Source of the DNA: Bacteroidota bacterium
Lineage (GTDB): Bacteria; Bacteroidota; Bacteroidia; Chitinophagales; Chitinophagaceae
DNA length: 64,000 nucleotides
Assembly (NCBI GenBank): GCA_020161535.1
Contig: JAIUNW010000012.1
Coordinates: 52,965-116,964 of the forward strand
Direction: 5' to 3'
Below the pieces are notes generated by a model, which saw only the letters and a list, made by a program, of their open reading frames with translations, did not search any database and was not told the origin of the DNA. A program made the position numbers and the translations under genes. Positions 10,429 through 18,541 of the stretch are shown here, piece after piece. Position 1 is the first letter of the stretch, and each line of letters starts with the position of its first letter.

Positions 10429-11454
10429 ATGAACAAGAAGCTCAGTAGTTGGATGCAAACCTTCTTCTTCCTAGGCCTCGCCATCTTTCTTGTATGGTGG
10501 AGTATTGGCAAGATCAGTGCGTCTGAATGGCAACAAATGAAAATCGCATTGCTGCGTACCAATTACTGGCTGCTCATTCCTGTTGCCATGGCACTGCTGA
10601 TTAGTCATTACAGTCGCGCCATGCGTTGGAAAATTCTCATGGAACCCATGGGTTATAGTCCCGGGAACACCAACACCTATCTCGCCGTTTTGATCGGTTA
10701 TTTCGCTAACCTGCTGGTGCCCCGTTTGGGCGAAGTATTGAAATGCACCTTGCTGGCGCGGTACGAAAAAATTCCGGCCGACAAACTCATCGGTACCATC
10801 GTGGCCGAACGTGCTTTCGATTTGATCTGTTTGGTATTGGTTTTTGCCATCACTATTTTTTCGCAGATCGATATCATTGGTGCTTTCACGCTCGAGCTGT
10901 TTAAAAAAATGATCAATGGTTCGGGCGATGGGCCCGACTACCGCAGGCTTGCCTTACTCGGCGTTGGCCTGCTGCTATTGGTGCTGGCTATCCGCTGGCT
11001 GTTCAAAAAATTTGCCGGCCATGGTTTCATGCTGAAACTAAGAAAAGTAATCAGCGGCATCTGGCAGGGGTTGACCAGCGTGCGATACGTGAAAAAGAAA
11101 GGCTGGTTCTTCTTTCATTCCATCATGATCTGGTTCTTGTACCTCGCCAGTATTCGGCTGGGTTTTTATGCCATGCAAGACACCCAACATTTCGGCTGGC
11201 TGCCTTCCTTTTCGGTATTGTCGCTCGGAAGCATTGGCATGATTGTTACCCAGGGTGGCATTGGTGCTTATCCCATCCTGGTGCAGGAAACCCTGGCCTT
11301 GTATGGACTGGATGCCAATGTGGGCCGCGCATTCGGCTGGTTGCTGTGGCTGGCCCAATCAGTCTTAATTGTAGTGGCCGGTGGCATTGCTTTCCTGGCC
11401 ATGCCTCTGCTCAATCAATCGAAGAAAACAGCCAACCAACCACAACAAAGCTGA
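10429..11454 (+). CDS. Flippase-like integral membrane protein (LPG synthase TM-region family)
   Basis: 341 residues, mostly hydrophobic, with about eight predicted membrane segments. It belongs to the UPF0104/AglD2-MprF TM-domain family: ISHYSRAMRWKILMEPMGY, YFANLLVPRLGEVLKCTLL and GTIVAERAFDLICL are the characteristic conserved stretches. In MprF this domain flips lipids; stand-alone bacterial members are usually of unknown substrate. The catalytic lysyl-transfer domain is absent. It sits 74 bases after panD and 23 bases before rfaE2, which fits an envelope-related role. Confidence 0.82.
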   Translation: MNKKLSSWMQTFFFLGLAIFLVWWSIGKISASEWQQMKIALLRTNYWLLIPVAMALLISHYSRAMRWKILMEPMGYSPGNTNTYLAVLIGYFANLLVPRLGEVLKCTLLARYEKIPADKLIGTIVAERAFDLICLVLVFAITIFSQIDIIGAFTLELFKKMINGSGDGPDYRRLALLGVGLLLLVLAIRWLFKKFAGHGFMLKLRKVISGIWQGLTSVRYVKKKGWFFFHSIMIWFLYLASIRLGFYAMQDTQHFGWLPSFSVLSLGSIGMIVTQGGIGAYPILVQETLALYGLDANVGRAFGWLLWLAQSVLIVVAGGIAFLAMPLLNQSKKTANQPQQS

Positions 11455-11477
11455 ACCAACTGCCATAAATCAACGAT

Positions 11478-11969
11478 ATGAAAAACGCCGCCATCATTCC
11501 GCAAAAGATCTACGACTTGTCTGCTTTGCAGCATGCAGTGAACACCTGGCGATTTCTGGGCAAGAAAATTGTGTTTACGAATGGGGTGTTTGATATACTG
11601 CACCGCGGACATATTTACTCGCTTAGCCAGGCCGCGCAGGAAGGCGATATATTGATTGTCGGCGTGAATGCAGACGCCTCGGTGAAAAGACTCAACAAAG
11701 GCCCTGAGCGACCCATCAACGACGAGCAAAGTCGCGCCACCTTACTGGCTTCGCTGTTGATGGTGGATGCAGTGATCATTTTTACCGAAGACACCCCTTA
11801 TGAAGTCATCACCAGCTTACTACCCGATGTGCTGGTAAAAGGCGGCGACTACCGGGTGGAGCAAGTGGTGGGCCATCGTGAAGTCATTGCCAATGGTGGC
11901 TCGGTGGTAATCAATCCCATTGTAGAAGGCTTTAGTACCACGGGCATCGTGCAGCGGATGCGTTCCTGA
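11478..11969 (+). CDS. rfaE2: D-glycero-beta-D-manno-heptose 1-phosphate adenylyltransferase
   Basis: 163 residues. Cytidylyltransferase-fold nucleotidyltransferase equivalent to the C-terminal half of HldE. VFTNGVFDILHRGHIYSLSQ carries the HxGH-type ATP motif, and RPINDEQSRATLLASLLMVD and DVLVKGGDY are conserved. It activates heptose-1-phosphate with ATP for ADP-heptose and LPS core synthesis. The kinase half (RfaE1) is not fused or adjacent, so the activities are split as in many Bacteroidota. Probably co-transcribed with the flippase-like gene. Confidence 0.9.
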   Translation: MKNAAIIPQKIYDLSALQHAVNTWRFLGKKIVFTNGVFDILHRGHIYSLSQAAQEGDILIVGVNADASVKRLNKGPERPINDEQSRATLLASLLMVDAVIIFTEDTPYEVITSLLPDVLVKGGDYRVEQVVGHREVIANGGSVVINPIVEGFSTTGIVQRMRS

Positions 11970-12000
11970 ACGGGTGACCATTGTCACTGACAAAACCAAT

Positions 12001-12008
12001 TATTTTTG
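12001..12008 (+). promoter_or_regulatory. -7 box (TATTTTTG) of the small membrane protein gene
   Basis: Exact TAnnTTTG match with TTG (11981-11983) about 18 bases upstream as a possible -33 element. It supports an independent promoter and the ATG at 12022 rather than the upstream in-frame ATG at 11974. Confidence 0.55.
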
Positions 12009-12021
12009 TCAATTTTACCAG

Positions 12022-12231
12022 ATGAAACCAAAATCCTTTGCTGTAAAAAACCCAGCCCGCTGGTTGCATGTGATACTCAGGTTGGTATTCGCCACGGTTT
12101 TCTTTGCGGTTGGCTGGATCTATCGTCAGGAGGGCGGCGCACCGGCTGCTATATTCGGACTCATCTTTTTGATTACGGCCTTCTTTGCGCCGCGTCGCTG
12201 CACGGGCGATAATGGCTCCTGCTCGGTGTAA
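12022..12231 (+). CDS. Small membrane protein with Cys-containing tail
   Basis: 69 residues with two hydrophobic segments (WLHVILRLVFATVFFAVGW and AAIFGLIFLITAFF). It ends in APRRCTGDNGSCSV with two cysteines. Size and topology recall the DUF2892/YgaP-type inner-membrane domain often found with rhodaneses, but I cannot assign it firmly. It converges on the YeeE/persulfide dioxygenase cluster, and the two end-facing cysteines suit a thiol/sulfur role (inference only). The longer frame starting at 11974 is disfavoured, because it would place the promoter inside the coding region. Confidence 0.6.
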   Translation: MKPKSFAVKNPARWLHVILRLVFATVFFAVGWIYRQEGGAPAAIFGLIFLITAFFAPRRCTGDNGSCSV

Positions 12232-12252
12232 ACAATTCTCCTGGTCATTTGA

Positions 12253-12666
12253 TCAATGTGGCAGGCGATCTCTTAAAAGGCCATAGACCCAGGTACCGGT
12301 CATCGCACTTAACAATACAACAATAGCAACCGGCACTCCCATGCCCAGTTGCGCAAAAATCGGCCCGGGACATGAACCGGTTAAGCCCCAGCCCAAGCCA
12401 AACAACAAGCCACCGATGACCGTTCCTTTGTTGAATGGTTTGCGCGGAATCACCACTTCTTCACCAGCCATCGTTTTAATATTGAATTTGCGAATTAGCA
12501 ACACTGATAACAAGCCGGTGATCACCGCCGATCCAATTACGCCGTACATGTGAAATGATTGAAAGCGAAACATCTCCTGGATCCTGAACCAACTAATGAT
12601 TTGCGCTTTCAAAAAAACGATGCCGAACAAGGAACCAACGATAAAAAAGCGGATATTTTTTTTCAT
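12253..12666 (-). CDS. YeeE/YedE-family half-transporter (DUF6691-like)
   Basis: 137 residues, about four membrane segments. It contains VIGGLLFGLGWGLTGSCPGP, the second conserved Cys motif of YeeE/TsuA thiosulfate transporters. The ATG at 12664-12666 overlaps the stop of the upstream half-transporter (ATGA), so the two should be translated together and probably form a heteromeric channel equivalent to one full-length YeeE. The longer open frame reading back to 12879 lies inside the upstream gene and is rejected. Predicted role: uptake or release of thiosulfate or related sulfane-sulfur species. Confidence 0.82.
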   Translation of the reverse strand: MKKNIRFFIVGSLFGIVFLKAQIISWFRIQEMFRFQSFHMYGVIGSAVITGLLSVLLIRKFNIKTMAGEEVVIPRKPFNKGTVIGGLLFGLGWGLTGSCPGPIFAQLGMGVPVAIVVLLSAMTGTWVYGLLRDRLPH

Positions 12667-13226
12667 AAACGAAGTAAAACGGGGAGTATATAATTCGCCA
12701 TCAAAAAGCCACCCAGCATAAAACAGACGGTAGCCACGAGTGAAGGCCATTGCAGGGTGCTGAGTCCAAAGATGGAATGTCCGCTGGTACAACCATTTGC
12801 ATACCGCGTGCCAAATCCCACCAGGAAGCCGCCGCCAACCAATAACAACCATCCGCGAAGCGTCAATAATGCCGGCCAATTGTACAACTGAACCGGTACC
12901 TGGCTGGAATAATCATTGATGCCATAACCGCTTAATTCCTGCTGCAGCGCGGGCGCCACGGCCACATGGCCATCACCGTGCAAAAACTGCATGGCCAAAA
13001 ATGCGCCGGCCATGATGCCGGCAGCAAACCAGAGATTCCAGCTTTCCGATTTATAGTCGTACTGGAAATAGGGAATCTTTGCAGGGAAACAAACAGCACA
13101 TAAATGCCGAAGATTGGAAGAAATACCGAAGGCTTTGTTACCGAGTAACAGCAAGGCAGGTACAGTCAAACCGATAAGCGGTCCGGCGATATACCAGGGC
13201 CAAGGCTCCTGAACAGTTGAAGGCAT
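12663..13226 (-). CDS. YeeE/YedE-family half-transporter
   Basis: 187 residues with about four to five hydrophobic segments. [20 protein letters not shown] is the first conserved Cys motif of the YeeE/TsuA family; that Cys is thought to relay thiosulfate through the pore. The full-length family has both GCTSGH and GSCPGP in one chain; here they are in two adjacent genes joined by a 4-base ATGA overlap. It starts 12 bases after the persulfide dioxygenase stop, so one operon is likely. Confidence 0.85.
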   Translation of the reverse strand: MPSTVQEPWPWYIAGPLIGLTVPALLLLGNKAFGISSNLRHLCAVCFPAKIPYFQYDYKSESWNLWFAAGIMAGAFLAMQFLHGDGHVAVAPALQQELSGYGINDYSSQVPVQLYNWPALLTLRGWLLLVGGGFLVGFGTRYANGCTSGHSIFGLSTLQWPSLVATVCFMLGGFLMANYILPVLLRL

Positions 13227-13238
13227 AAAAACAATTGG

Positions 13239-14651
13239 TTAGAGTAACGTAGTGGGGCAAACATACGCACTCACCGGCAAATCTCCCTGTTGTTTTATGG
13301 CTTTAAAACCGCCTGTAATATTGATAAGATTATTATACCCCCTTGCTTTGAGTATGGAGATAAAAATCACCGACCGATAGCCGCCGGCGCAATGCACATA
13401 GCGGGTTTGGTTTTTATCGAGTTCCTGTAAATGTTCGTTGATATAATCCAAAGGCATGTTCTCGGCATGGAGCACATGTTCCGACTGGTATTCGCTGGCT
13501 TTGCGCACATCCAGTATTTTCGACTGAATGGCATCAATACTTGCCAGTTCCTGCGCCGATATCGATTTAATTTGGTCGAGCTCGCGGCCATCGGCCTTCC
13601 AGGCATCGAGGCCACCATCAAGGTAACCAATGGCCTTGTCATAGCCCACGCGAGCGAGCCGGGTAACCACTTCTTCTTCCCGTCCTTTATCAACCACCAG
13701 CAACAAAGGCTGCTGTATATCTGGAATCAGCGCACCTACCCAGGGCGCAAAATTGCCGTCGATGCCAATACTGATTGAATTGGGAATAAATCCTTTCACA
13801 AATAAATCAGGATCACGGGTATCAACGATCACGGCATTTGTTTCGTTGGCGGCCGCTTCGAAAGCAGCGGGCGATAAGGCAGTGGTACCGCGTTGCAATA
13901 CCTGGTCGATGCTGTCGTAGCCGTTAATGTTCATGAGTACATTCGACGGGAAATAGGCAGGCGGCGGCAGCAAACCATCGGTCACTTTTTCAATAAATGC
14001 TTCCCGGCTCATGGGCTGCAAGGCATAATTGCTGCGCTTCTGGTGACCGAGGGTATCGGTGGTTTCCTTGCTCATATTTTTACCACAAGCCGATCCGGCG
14101 CCATGTGCGGGGTAAACAATGATGTCGTTGGGCAGCGGCAAAATTTTTGTGTGTAAGGAGTCGTATAAATAGCCGGCCAGTTTTTCCTGGGTGAGATCGG
14201 CAATTAATTTCTGCGCCAGGTCAGGCCTGCCCACATCACCGATGAACAGTGTATCACCCGTAAAAATAGCCAGGTCTTTACCGCTTTCGTCTTTTAATAA
14301 ATAGCAGGTGCTTTCGAGGGTATGACCGGGTGTGTGCAATACTTCTATCTGAAGGCGGCCCAGTTTTAGTATTTCGCCGTCGGTAGCTACTTTGGCTTCG
14401 AAACCCGGTTTCGCCGTAGGGCCATACACAATGCTGGCGCCGGTTTTTTTGGCGAGGTCGATATGTCCGCTGACAAAATCAGCATGAAAATGGGTTTCAA
14501 GAATGTATTTGATTTTGGCGTGGTCTTTTTCAGCACGCCGAATATAGGGTTCGGTTTCACGCAGCGGATCTATGATCAGCGCTTCGCCATCGCTCTCCAC
14601 ATAATAGGCACCCTGTGCCAGGCAACCGGTATAAATCTGTTCTATTCGCAT
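13239..14651 (-). CDS. CstB-like persulfide dioxygenase-rhodanese
   Basis: 470 residues, three domains. Residues 1-~230 are an ETHE1/PDO-type metallo-beta-lactamase: THFHADFVSGH, with H54 then D58 and no His right after the Asp, as in this subgroup; a later His in TPGHTLE; and Asp in FTGDTLF, giving a likely mononuclear Fe(II) site. Residues ~262-355 are a rhodanese fold whose active loop reads VVDKGREEE without Cys, so it is inactive. Residues ~365-460 are a rhodanese with HCAGGYRS, the catalytic Cys near 420. This MBL/pseudo-rhodanese/rhodanese order is that of S. aureus CstB, which turns low-molecular-weight persulfides into thiosulfate. Neighbouring YeeE genes could export or import that product. 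Confidence 0.9.
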   Translation of the reverse strand: MRIEQIYTGCLAQGAYYVESDGEALIIDPLRETEPYIRRAEKDHAKIKYILETHFHADFVSGHIDLAKKTGASIVYGPTAKPGFEAKVATDGEILKLGRLQIEVLHTPGHTLESTCYLLKDESGKDLAIFTGDTLFIGDVGRPDLAQKLIADLTQEKLAGYLYDSLHTKILPLPNDIIVYPAHGAGSACGKNMSKETTDTLGHQKRSNYALQPMSREAFIEKVTDGLLPPPAYFPSNVLMNINGYDSIDQVLQRGTTALSPAAFEAAANETNAVIVDTRDPDLFVKGFIPNSISIGIDGNFAPWVGALIPDIQQPLLLVVDKGREEEVVTRLARVGYDKAIGYLDGGLDAWKADGRELDQIKSISAQELASIDAIQSKILDVRKASEYQSEHVLHAENMPLDYINEHLQELDKNQTRYVHCAGGYRSVIFISILKARGYNNLINITGGFKAIKQQGDLPVSAYVCPTTLL

Positions 14652-14671
14652 AATGGAAAGATTTTAAAACA

Positions 14672-14679
14672 CAAATATC
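14672..14679 (-). promoter_or_regulatory. Probable -7 box of the cstB-like gene (GATATTTG)
   Basis: Seven of eight positions match TAnnTTTG, 20 bases before the ATG. It is placed so that the upstream palindrome at 14702-14715 would be centred near -42. Confidence 0.45.
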
Positions 14680-14701
14680 GGGGGATGATAACGCAAAAAA
14701 A

Positions 14702-14715
14702 GTGATCAAAGTCAC
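14702..14715 (-). promoter_or_regulatory. Candidate Crp/Fnr operator GTGA-N6-TCAC
   Basis: The minus strand reads GTGACTTTGATCAC, exactly the core of the CRP consensus (TGTGA-N6-TCACA) and close to the FNR half-site. It overlaps the last codons of the Crp/Fnr-family gene and lies 51-64 bases before the cstB-like ATG. Its centre falls about 42-44 bases before the start site inferred from the -7 box, which is a class II activator position. Confidence 0.5.
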
Positions 14716-15368
14716 CCGGCTGCCCGCATCAAAATCTGGTTTCGACCCAGGCTCAGTTTGCCCTGTTGCTCCATTTTTTTCAGCAGGCGTGAAATCACTT
14801 CGCGCGAGGAATTCAAATCAGACGCAATTTGCTGGTGGGTGATATCAAGTGTATTGGACTGGCTGTGTTGCACTTCGCGGCGCAGGTAGAATTCCAGTCT
14901 TTCATCCATACTTTTGAAAGCAATATTATCGACCACTTCCAGGATTTCTTCAAACCGTTTGCGGTAGGTATCGAGCACAAAATAATACCAGCTTTTGTAT
15001 TGCTGCATCCAATTATCCATCACCGTAATCGGCAAAATAATAGCGGTCACATCATCAACCGTTTTTGCGAGCAGGTTGCTTTTTTCCTGTTTGGCTGCAC
15101 AGATCATCGACAAAGCGCAGGCCATACCGGGATCAAGCTGGTATACAAAGAACTCACTCTCTTCCTGTTCGCGATAGAGTTTCACATGTCCCTCGGCAAT
15201 GAGTAAGGTAGATCGAATGTATTGTCCCGGGTGCATCAACTCCTGCCCGGCCGGGAATTGTACGAGTGTGCCTTTCTGGATAATTTCTTCTTTAAGCGTT
15301 TTTTCAAATTGTGGAAATCCGGCTTCAAGTTGCTGGCGGATGGCTTCCTGGTCGGCAAGGTTGTTCAT
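14712..15368 (-). CDS. Crp/Fnr-family transcriptional regulator
   Basis: 218 residues. It has an N-terminal cyclic-nucleotide-binding-type beta-roll (about 20-120), a long dimer helix, and a C-terminal winged helix with LDITHQQIASDLNSSREVIS as recognition region (about 165-215). No N-terminal FNR Cys cluster is seen. Two cysteines in the beta-roll (MACALSMICAA) are notable in a sulfur operon and could act as a thiol sensor (inference). It lies immediately before the cstB-like gene and is the obvious candidate to bind the palindrome at its own 3' end. Confidence 0.85.
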   Translation of the reverse strand: MNNLADQEAIRQQLEAGFPQFEKTLKEEIIQKGTLVQFPAGQELMHPGQYIRSTLLIAEGHVKLYREQEESEFFVYQLDPGMACALSMICAAKQEKSNLLAKTVDDVTAIILPITVMDNWMQQYKSWYYFVLDTYRKRFEEILEVVDNIAFKSMDERLEFYLRREVQHSQSNTLDITHQQIASDLNSSREVISRLLKKMEQQGKLSLGRNQILMRAAG

Positions 15369-15385
15369 TGCCTACAAGGTACGAA

Positions 15386-16057
15386 TCAGTGATACATTTT
15401 CTCTACTTCCCGCACGATCATTTCTATTTCGCGGTCTTCGTCGGCCGGGTCATAGGGTTGCTTCAGGCTGGAGCCAAAAAAGAATGCAACGGTTTGCCAG
15501 AAGCGGGCCTGGAATCCGCCGCGGTATTCTTTAATCAGATTATAACAGTTATTTCCCGTTTGCCGGTTGATCAATTTCATCAGCACGCGGCCCTGGTAAA
15601 CTGATAAATTGGTGAGTGGCTTGGTGAATTCTTTTTTCAATTCTTCTTCCCGGCTCTCAATGTATTTTTTTCTTTCGCTTTCAGGTAAACTCGCGAGGTG
15701 CAGGTTGATATCATTGATGATCACTCCTGCTTTTTTCGCGTACGGATAAGTTACATACACTGCGTTGCGCAGTCGCGTCCATTTCTCATAGCGTTTGCGC
15801 ATGGCCGGCGGCATGGGTGCATCGATGTACACGTATTGCAGGTAACCCGAGGGCAGGGTATCGCCCTGAAAAACATGGATTGGAACAATGATGGTATCGT
15901 AAGGACCAAATCGCGGATCGGTTTGCGGTGGCGGCACGGGTGCAGGTTGCTGGGCGTAGAGCTGTTCAGCAGCCAGCAACAACATCGTCACCATCCAGCA
16001 ACGAAATACAATATGGAAGGCCCTTACCATGCTGCTATAGACATTTTTTTGCTGCAC
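15386..16057 (-). CDS. DUF4294-domain protein
   Basis: 223 residues, with a hydrophobic signal-like segment (MVTMLLLAAEQLYAQQ). The rest is the DUF4294 domain common in Bacteroidota: AMRKRYEKWTRLRNAVYVTY, LPESERKKYIESREEELKKE, and LINRQTGNNCYNLIKEYRGG. The basic and charged helical body suggests an exported, possibly envelope-bound protein. Function unknown. It follows ccmF by 24 bases and precedes the Crp/Fnr gene by 17 bases, so it is probably in the same transcript. Confidence 0.8.
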   Translation of the reverse strand: MQQKNVYSSMVRAFHIVFRCWMVTMLLLAAEQLYAQQPAPVPPPQTDPRFGPYDTIIVPIHVFQGDTLPSGYLQYVYIDAPMPPAMRKRYEKWTRLRNAVYVTYPYAKKAGVIINDINLHLASLPESERKKYIESREEELKKEFTKPLTNLSVYQGRVLMKLINRQTGNNCYNLIKEYRGGFQARFWQTVAFFFGSSLKQPYDPADEDREIEMIVREVEKMYH

Positions 16058-16081
16058 AACGCTGTTACCGGTATGCTAATT

Positions 16082-18529
16082 TCAACTGTTCACCGCTTTC
16101 AACCGGCCTTGCCGGCGGCGATAAATAATACTCATCACAAATCCTGCCACGGTAATGAGCGTACCCAACCAAACCAGGTTGATGTGGGGAAACTCGTACA
16201 CTTTTAGCGCTACATAGGGCACCATGGCCTTGCTTTCTTTTAACTGCAGCTCTATTTGCTGGTTGGCGAGCACTTTGCTGAAACCGATGGCCAGGTTTTG
16301 CGAAAACACCGTGTCCATCATATAACGCGCTTCATTGTCTTCCACATAAAAAACCGGTTTTGCACCATAACGACTCCCCTCCTTGCTAACCACCGTCAGG
16401 TCGGCCATCAAGGCAGTGTCGGTCGGGGCGAAATGATATTTTCCTTCGGCCGGATTGGGAACCACTTTGTTGAGGATCACAAATCCATTCGAATAATAAA
16501 CGGTATCACCCAGCTTTAGCGTATGTGGCTTGAAGGTGGCGGTATCTTCGCGTTTGTCGATATCATCGGCATAGCTGATATAACTGAAGATATCCTTGTT
16601 CCAATAGTGGCGTGAATCGGGGTTGTTGCTAAAGTTTTCTTGTCCCTTGGTATTGCGAATCAGGTTCGGGTAGAGCGTAAAGGCCTCCGAACTGTCTTTG
16701 CGCGCCATATCGATCCGGTAATAGATCATCGTGGCATGGGCATTGGTCGAATCGTTGTTCACATAAGTGGTCCAGTAATCGCCCATATCGGTTTTCATGC
16801 CCTTGATCAGGGTCAGGTTCTCCATAGGGTTTTGTTTGGCCGAAGGCGCAAAGCGCAACATGATTCCCGAGGTATTGAGCGACAATACTTTTTTATTACT
16901 CGCCGCAATGATGATGCCCACCAATAATACCCCGAAACCGAAATGCGCAATGGAAGCACCGGCTGCTTTCATGCGGCCATTGAGTCCGCTCCAGATATAC
17001 ATGATATTGGCCACCAGGGTGTACATGCCGGCAAATAAGCCGAGGTACAGCGCGCCCAAAAATCCGGCGCCCTTCGCGTCGTAATGCAAACCAGTACTGA
17101 AAGAAAACAGCAGGGTGATGGCCAACGCGATGGTAAATGGCAGCCAGCTTTTTTTGAGGAAAACAGACTTGCCGGTTTTTTTATACTTGAGGTATTGCGC
17201 AGCACCGGTTAGGAGTGCGATGACGATGGCTACAAAAATCTGAATCTTGTTATAAGCAAATTCAGGGTCTTCGGGCATGGCTGTGGTCTTACCGGTGATC
17301 TTATTATAGATCGGCGTGAAAGAAGTTTGCCAGGTAATCACGATGCCACTGAGGAACAATACCAACGATCCGATAAACATCCAGAATTCGCGCGAAGAGG
17401 CTTCTTCTTCTTTGGCGATATGGGGTATTCGTTTGTAGTGAATGCTAAACAAAATGATACCCGGCACCAGGAAGAGCAGCAATTGCAACAACAATTGCAG
17501 GTTCATGCCGGCACTCACAAAAGAGTGTACCGAGCTATCGCCCAATACCCCACTGCGGGTGAGGAATGATTCGAACAAGGAGAACGAATAGGTGAGCACA
17601 AAGAAAAACGTGGTTGCCCGCAGCGAATGGCCGGTGGCATTGTACACCACCTGGGTATGGATGCCGGCCACCAGCACCAACCAGGGCACCAGCGACGCAT
17701 TTTCTACCGGGTCCCAGGCCCAGAATCCGCCAAAAGTGAGTGATTCATAGGCCCAGGCAGCGCCCATCATAATGCCCAAACCGAGGGCAGCCGCGGCAAA
17801 CAGGTTCCAGGGCAGGGCTATTTTCGTCCATCCACCATAATCCTTCCGCCAGATGCCCGCAATGGCATAGGCAAAGGGCACAATGGTAGCTGCCAGTCCC
17901 AGGAAGAGAACGGGCGGATGAATCACCATCCAGTAGTTCTGCAGTGCCTGGCCGAGGCCCTGGCCGTCTTGCATCTGCGGCATCATCAGGTAATCGGGGC
18001 GCTGAAAAACCGGTGCATAGGCAAACATTTCGCGCACCAGTACAAAGGGATTGCTGCCGATTTTTACATCGCCGAATACCAGCCCAATGAACATGGTGGA
18101 GAGCAGGAACTGCGAAAAAGCGACCACCGCCATCACAGGTGCTTCCCATTTATTGCGGCGGCGCAGCAGTAGCAAACCAATTACGCCCTGCCAGATGGAC
18201 CAGAGCAGAAAACTGCCCTCCTGTCCCTCCCAAATCGCTGCAAACAGGTATTTGGTGGAGAGGTCGCGACTGGTATGGTTCCAGGCATAATAATATTCGA
18301 AATAGTGGTTGTAAACAATGTAGAAAATAGTGCCAAATACCAGGAAAACCGAGCAGGCATTGATGATAAAAGCAACCCGTCCCATACGGCGCCAGTTGCG
18401 TTCATCGTCGGCCGGGGCCTGTACCGAGCGGGCATAGGCATAGGTCGCTATCGCCGATGCAACCAATGCCAATACGACAAAAAAATGGCCCAGTTGTCCC
18501 GGCAATAAGTGTTCACCAATATAGTTCAT
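16082..18529 (-). CDS. ccmF: Cytochrome c maturation heme lyase subunit CcmF
   Basis: 815 residues, multi-spanning. The tryptophan-rich heme-handling WWD region reads TFGGFWAWDPVENASLVPWL, and conserved periplasmic loops (HPPVLFLG; SFLTRSGVLGDSSVHSF) are present. About 15 membrane segments run to residue ~560, followed by a large periplasmic domain and a final membrane helix before the basic tail RRRQGRLK. It ligates heme from CcmE to apocytochrome c. The longer than usual chain (E. coli CcmF is ~650) is typical of Bacteroidota. It lies 12 bases downstream of ccmE. Confidence 0.93.
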   Translation of the reverse strand: MNYIGEHLLPGQLGHFFVVLALVASAIATYAYARSVQAPADDERNWRRMGRVAFIINACSVFLVFGTIFYIVYNHYFEYYYAWNHTSRDLSTKYLFAAIWEGQEGSFLLWSIWQGVIGLLLLRRRNKWEAPVMAVVAFSQFLLSTMFIGLVFGDVKIGSNPFVLVREMFAYAPVFQRPDYLMMPQMQDGQGLGQALQNYWMVIHPPVLFLGLAATIVPFAYAIAGIWRKDYGGWTKIALPWNLFAAAALGLGIMMGAAWAYESLTFGGFWAWDPVENASLVPWLVLVAGIHTQVVYNATGHSLRATTFFFVLTYSFSLFESFLTRSGVLGDSSVHSFVSAGMNLQLLLQLLLFLVPGIILFSIHYKRIPHIAKEEEASSREFWMFIGSLVLFLSGIVITWQTSFTPIYNKITGKTTAMPEDPEFAYNKIQIFVAIVIALLTGAAQYLKYKKTGKSVFLKKSWLPFTIALAITLLFSFSTGLHYDAKGAGFLGALYLGLFAGMYTLVANIMYIWSGLNGRMKAAGASIAHFGFGVLLVGIIIAASNKKVLSLNTSGIMLRFAPSAKQNPMENLTLIKGMKTDMGDYWTTYVNNDSTNAHATMIYYRIDMARKDSSEAFTLYPNLIRNTKGQENFSNNPDSRHYWNKDIFSYISYADDIDKREDTATFKPHTLKLGDTVYYSNGFVILNKVVPNPAEGKYHFAPTDTALMADLTVVSKEGSRYGAKPVFYVEDNEARYMMDTVFSQNLAIGFSKVLANQQIELQLKESKAMVPYVALKVYEFPHINLVWLGTLITVAGFVMSIIYRRRQGRLKAVNS

Positions 18530-18541
18530 GAGCGCGCGAGA

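Noticed and set aside
12667..12879. Longer start for the second YeeE half
   Set aside because: It lies inside the upstream YeeE gene in another frame; the ATGA overlap gives a better start.
12253..13226. Frameshifted single YeeE gene
   Set aside because: Both halves have their own start, the overlap is a clean ATGA, and the split form is known in the family.
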